A DNA stretch of 21,392 nucleotides, from NCBI GenBank assembly GCA_037447655.1, contig JBBHKE010003406.1:1-21392 (forward strand), written 5' to 3'. Source of the stretch: Zygnema cylindricum. Taxonomy: Eukaryota; Streptophyta; Zygnematophyceae; Zygnematales; Zygnemataceae. Every line of letters begins with the position of its first letter. The stretch's first letter is position 1. This document shows positions 17,988 to 21,392 of this stretch, in pieces. The notes under the pieces are model-generated. The model was not told where the DNA came from and did not search any database. It worked only from the letters and a program-made list of their open reading frames with translations. A program made the translations under genes and the position numbers.

Positions 17988-20900
17988 GTACGTTCATAAC
18001 CTGCAGTTTTTGGAGTTGACTGTTTGGGCTTTCTTATTTTTTCACAGATTTACTGTAAAATAGCTCGTTTCCAATCATAGCCTTTTTTTCTTCTTAAATC
18101 CTATTATTGCGAAGCCTATAATTGCTCCATTTTCAAGTTTTCAATTACAGTCTCCGTTTTTTTTTAACTTTAAAATCGCTCGAAATGACTTTTGCTACTT
18201 TTTTTTCAAATATGTGTACTTCTAAGGTTATACTAAGGATAATTGTCTGACTTTTTCTGGAGGGGGAGGGGAGGGGGGGGGGGAAGGAATCCATTACAAA
18301 CTTGTTATATGCAAAGTCAATCACTATTCCTTTCCTCACTAATTATTAGTGGGAAGGTGGATTTAGTATTACTACACAAATACTTCTGCCATGATCCACA
18401 ACTAAATAGTGTTATTAATGATAATTTTTGTTTTTGAGTCATAAAAACACGCACTCGAATTAGGGTTTTTAACTCCAATAGGGATGTGAAATTGATAATT
18501 GGATCGCAAATTAAATTGTTGGATAATTTGTATTGATAATTAAATCGACGTCTAAATAGTTGGAAAAGTTGTAAGGATAATTGAGTCGACAATCAAATTA
18601 TTAATTTATTTGTATCCTATGATTGGATTGCAATTACATTATTTGGATTAAGACTCTTCGATGATTGGATCGGTAATTTTTTTTGTTTTTTTGTGGCATT
18701 TAGTAGTGTTATAACCCATCTTGTTTTGGGTTTATACTGTTATGCAACGCAAAGTGGCTATGAAGAGGGAGAGGGGGAGGGAGAGGGAGAGGCAGCAGGG
18801 CAAGGCAGAGGGGGAGGGGGAGGGAGAGGGAGGGGGGGAGGGGGGAAGTGAGAGGAAGAGGTAGAGGGAGAGGGAGAGGGAAAATATGAGACTCAATGGT
18901 CATCCTTGGGCTGAGGGGATTTTGCAGATTGAGCTTTTGGAGGTTTTGAGTGCGGTAAGTTGTCTAAGTTGCATGTGTAAAATGTCATAAATTCATAATT
19001 TTTATTAATTCAATAAGTAATACACAATTTTGTTGGAAAAATTTGTCATGACTATTCAAACTCTGGTGAAATCTCAGGATGTTGACTGAAATTTGTACCT
19101 TTTGGTTCTAAATGGCGCAAAAAAGTACCAACCAAAGAAGCCCCACAATTTTTTCCAAGAAATTGCTGATAGAACAAATGTCCATTAACATCCCAAAATT
19201 TTACCTTTGTCTGGACAAATCAAAGTTTAGACTGTCTATTTACCCTAGAAAACCTTACAAAAACCATAAAAAACTCTGAAAAAAGTTTTCAAAACATAGT
19301 TTTTTGTTATTGTGCATTCATTTTGCCTCTTCAACTATGGCTTTTTTTCTATGTCAGCCTTTGTTTTAAACGGACTTCGTGCTTTTTGGTGTATGTAGTT
19401 ATCATTTGATGCATGTGATTGTACTAATTAAGGATCATATCAAAGGCAAATTTTGATAATCGATATTTGGTTTTATTGGGGTGCTCTATAATACCAATCA
19501 TCGGCTGGACATACATATCGAAATTTATTGTCATTGATGACAAAACTTGATAAGTAAAGAAAATAGGCAAACACTGCTTTAACAAAAATAATACACCAAA
19601 ATGTGTAAGTGGCAAAAGAGGACAAATTTAGTGAACCAGCAAAAATGCTTAAATACACTTAAATTTTTACGTTGCTGACCACAAGGTACAGTACTTTTGG
19701 TACCATTTTGTAATATACCGTGCATATCAAAAAATTGAAATGCTTAAATTATTGATTTTCAACAGGTCGTTATCGCTGATTATCGTTATGCGACAGATAC
19801 TATGAGTCCATAGTAATAATACCCATCAGCTCTTTTTTGGAATTTTTGTTTTTTTGTATATAAATGTAGAAATAGACAGCAGCTCTTTTTTTGAGTATCT
19901 TTTTCTTTTCTTTTCTTTTTGCTTCAATAGAAGTTCTTTGATATGAAGGGAGCAGGAAAGGCCTCGGAACCATTTAGATATGCGACATCGACTAGATTCC
20001 AAAGGACAAAGGGAGGGAAAAATGATCGATTATCGGTTAGTAAAACCTTTACACTTTATTTTACCCGTTATTTTCTAAATACAATACTAAAAGGTTTTAT
20101 GGTAGAAAAACTTAGATCCATGCCGAAATCCTTAGAAATTATACTTTACCTAATCTTCTTACTAAAGAGTTTATGTTAAAAAACTCAGATCCATTCTCCT
20201 TCTCCCACTTCATCTCCCTTTCTTTCCCCACTCCATCTCCCTCGCCCTCACTCTCTCCTTTTTTCTTGCCCCTCCCATCCACTAGATTATTAAGGATATA
20301 AAGAGGGAAAATTGATCGATTTCTGGTTAGTTAAGTTTTTCCAAACTTCGATTGTACTCGTGTTTGTTTTTTGAACTCCAAATCAGGTAAAACTGGTACA
20401 ATTTGATTTGATCAATAAAAAAATGTAGAAATTTGTCGAACTTGTGAATTTGAGGGAGGGAAAAATTTGAAAATAGTTTCAATAACAGAAATTGTTTTTT
20501 ACTTACCGCTAATTCGTTAAACGGTTCAAAATGAGCCACGCCATTCGGAATTGAATTAGATGTAATAACACTAATATGGATCCACGCTAATATTTAATTT
20601 ACTCTAAAAACAATTCATGGTCTATTTTTGTTGAAATTTATCGGACAGTGTGAATTTGAACTCGTTGTATTACTATTATGGGAGGTGGTAGCAATTTCAA
20701 TATGTTGTCTCATTTTTAAATTCAATTGTGATTGTGATTGTGATTGAAATTGTAATTTTAATTTAATTAAAATTCAATATCAATTCTAAAGAGTATTGCA
20801 ATTGTAATTGTAACTGTAATTTGTAATTATGATTGTGATTTTAATTTTAATTTTGATTTTATTTATAAATCTTAATTTCAATTTCACTCTTAATTTTAAT

Positions 20901-21297
20901 TTTGCTTTTGATTTTATTTTTTCTTTTACTCGACATTTTAATTTAACTTTGATTTGCGTTCTAATTCTAATTGTGATTCTAATTCTGACTCTAATGTTAA
21001 TTCAAATTGAAGTTCCAATTTTATTTTGAATAGTGATTCTAATCCTAATGGTTGTAAATTCTGATATTTCTATTCCTAATAGTTCAAATTTCAATTCTAA
21101 TTCTGTTTATCTAATTCTTTTCTCGTAAAATATAATTCTAACAACATCTTAACACCAATTTCTTATTCTAATGATTCTAATTCTTGTTCTAATTTGTATT
21201 TTAAATTAATTCTTATTGCAGTGTGAGTGAGCTGAGAGCTTTCGAAATTATGGATGGTTTGTGCAAGAGGATGAAGGATTACAGCCTTTCTAAGCCG
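17862..21297 (+). CDS. Canopy/DUF3456 family protein, 3'-partial (exons 1-4)
   Basis: Exons are 17862-17987, 18928-18954, 19956-20035 and 21222-21297, all GT-AG with matching phases, giving the first 103 residues. A hydrophobic signal peptide (about residues 6-30) is followed by a CSAC Cys pair (35, 38) and a short SIELLEVLSA. The strongly conserved ERPRNHLDMRHRLDSKGQRE, MIDYRVSELR and MDGLCKRMKDYSL then follow. This is the N-terminal half of the saposin-like Canopy (TLR4-regulator/MIR-interacting saposin-like) family, closest to plant members. Animal Canopy proteins act in the ER in folding or trafficking of membrane proteins; the plant role is poorly known. The gene runs past the right edge after a GTAAGC donor. 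The start is the Met before the signal peptide. It lies head to head with XCT. Confidence 0.93.
18250..18290. repeat. G-rich run in Canopy intron 1
   Basis: GGAGGGGGAGGGGAGG followed by an uninterrupted G run. G-quadruplex formation is plausible from the spacing of G blocks. Confidence 0.7.
18440..18690. repeat. degenerate GATAATTGGATCG-type repeat in Canopy intron 1
   Basis: Loosely repeated units such as TTGATAATT(A/G)(A/G)ATCG and AATTGTTGGAT(A)A, spaced about 25-40 bases apart. Ancient tandem repeat with no coding signal. Confidence 0.5.
18763..18887. repeat. GGGAGA-type tract in Canopy intron 1
   Basis: Purine tract ending 40 bases before the microexon acceptor. In the Canopy transcript it is GA-rich, and could act as a purine-rich splicing enhancer for the 27-base exon (inference). 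Confidence 0.85.
18928..18954 (+). CDS. Canopy gene exon 2, a 27-base microexon
   Basis: The acceptor is TTGCAG and the donor GCG|GTAAGT. It encodes IELLEVLSA in phase 0. Joined to its neighbours it gives CLSVSIELLEVLSAERPRN, which aligns without gaps to the plant family pattern of a Cys pair, a Glu/Leu helix and then E(R/K)PRNHLD. It lies just after a GGGAGA-type tract. Confidence 0.85.
19830..19900. repeat. short direct repeat before Canopy exon 3
   Basis: CAGCTC followed by a T run and TGGAAT/TGAGTAT occurs twice, near 19828 and 19881. It contributes two pyrimidine tracts before the exon 3 acceptor. Confidence 0.5.
19956..20035 (+). CDS. Canopy gene exon 3 (PRNHLDMRHRLDSKGQR)
   Basis: The acceptor is GGGAGCAG and the donor TATCG|GTTAGT, ending two bases into an Arg codon. 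Conserved residues run through HLDMRHRLDSKGQR and GKMIDYR. The same bases in another frame are open but match nothing. Confidence 0.95.
20110..20205 (+). repeat. short direct repeat in Canopy intron 3
   Basis: AAAAACTTAGATCCATGCC and AAAAACTCAGATCCATTCTC lie about 75 bases apart. Together with the exon-tail copy it shows local tandem duplication in this part of the intron. Confidence 0.55.
20281..20335 (+). repeat. diverged copy of the Canopy exon 3 tail plus 5' splice site
   Basis: Aligns without gaps to 19991-20040, offset 290, with 39 of 50 bases identical by hand count. The copy includes the shared ACTAGATT start, AGGGAAAA, TGATCGAT and the donor GGTTAG. It lies in intron 3 with no matching acceptor or frame, so it is not a second exon. 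Confidence 0.8.
20695..21200. repeat. degenerate AATTNT hexamer repeat in Canopy intron 3
   Basis: About 500 bases built from AATTCT, AATTTT, AATTGT and GATTNT hexamers (starting with GATTGTGATTGT) drifting in composition along the array. Low complexity; the open frame across it (Ile/Leu/Phe/Asn-rich) is not a gene. Confidence 0.85.
21222..21297 (+). CDS. Canopy gene exon 4 (VSELRAFEIMDGLC)
   Basis: The acceptor is ATTGCAG and the donor CCG|GTAAGC. It encodes VSELRAFEIMDGLCKRMKDY then SLSKP, the family's conserved block with its third Cys at about residue 92. It ends in phase 0; further exons lie outside the window. Confidence 0.95.
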
Positions 21298-21316
21298 GTA
21301 AGCTTCCTTTAAACGG

Positions 21317-21319
<3 letters not shown>

Positions 21320-21392
<73 letters not shown>
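21320..21392. repeat. (TC)n microsatellite at the right edge
   Basis: A perfect TC/CT dinucleotide run from just after the exon 4 donor to the end of the window. The contig or window probably breaks inside it. Confidence 0.97.

Noticed and set aside
19943-20179. 78-codon open frame over Canopy exon 3
   Set aside because: It uses a different frame; the conserved HLDMRHRLDSKGQR residues appear only in the spliced frame.

Overview
The window is eukaryotic nuclear DNA: small exons with GT-AG introns, very repeat-rich introns, and no bacterial-style operons. Two genes could be assembled exon by exon by recognising conserved protein segments, and both look most like their land-plant and green-lineage versions. 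The gene structure, the amount of simple and tandem repeat, and an AGGGTTT/AAACCCTAA promoter-type motif suggest a streptophyte, possibly a charophyte alga such as Chara. The genus is inference only.

Layout. Positions 1-1945 are mostly unidentified sequence starting with a GGTTTT-type repeat. Positions 1945-2067 are a (TA)n tract. It abuts the 3' end of a heavily broken non-LTR retrotransposon on the minus strand (about 2068-5600), which has a zinc finger, a reverse transcriptase and a C-terminal endonuclease-like region. Positions 5600-7090 are low complexity, ending in a 650-bp GGGAGA-type tract. From 15169 down to 7091 on the minus strand lies a complete 12-exon XAP5/FAM50 gene (XCT of plants, a nuclear spliceosome-associated and circadian-clock factor) encoding about 324 residues. 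Its introns hold minisatellites, GA/CT tracts, a possible solo LTR and an 840-bp hAT-like non-autonomous element with a target-site duplication. About 2.7 kb upstream, head to head, a Canopy/DUF3456 (saposin-like, secretory-pathway) gene runs on the plus strand from 17862. Its first four coding exons are present and the gene continues beyond the right edge, where the window ends in a (TC)n tract.

The two genes are not expected to act in one pathway: XCT is nuclear, and Canopy proteins act in the ER. Their link here is a shared intergenic region.

The most unusual pattern is that the 3' ends of several exons, together with their 5' splice sites, recur as diverged copies inside the following intron. 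This is seen for XCT exons 8 and 11 (three copies each), Canopy exon 3 (two copies), and perhaps XCT exon 10. In addition, XCT exon 11 carries one extra base in an otherwise conserved segment. That base is either an assembly error or a real frameshift that a 16-nt acceptor shift could bypass.
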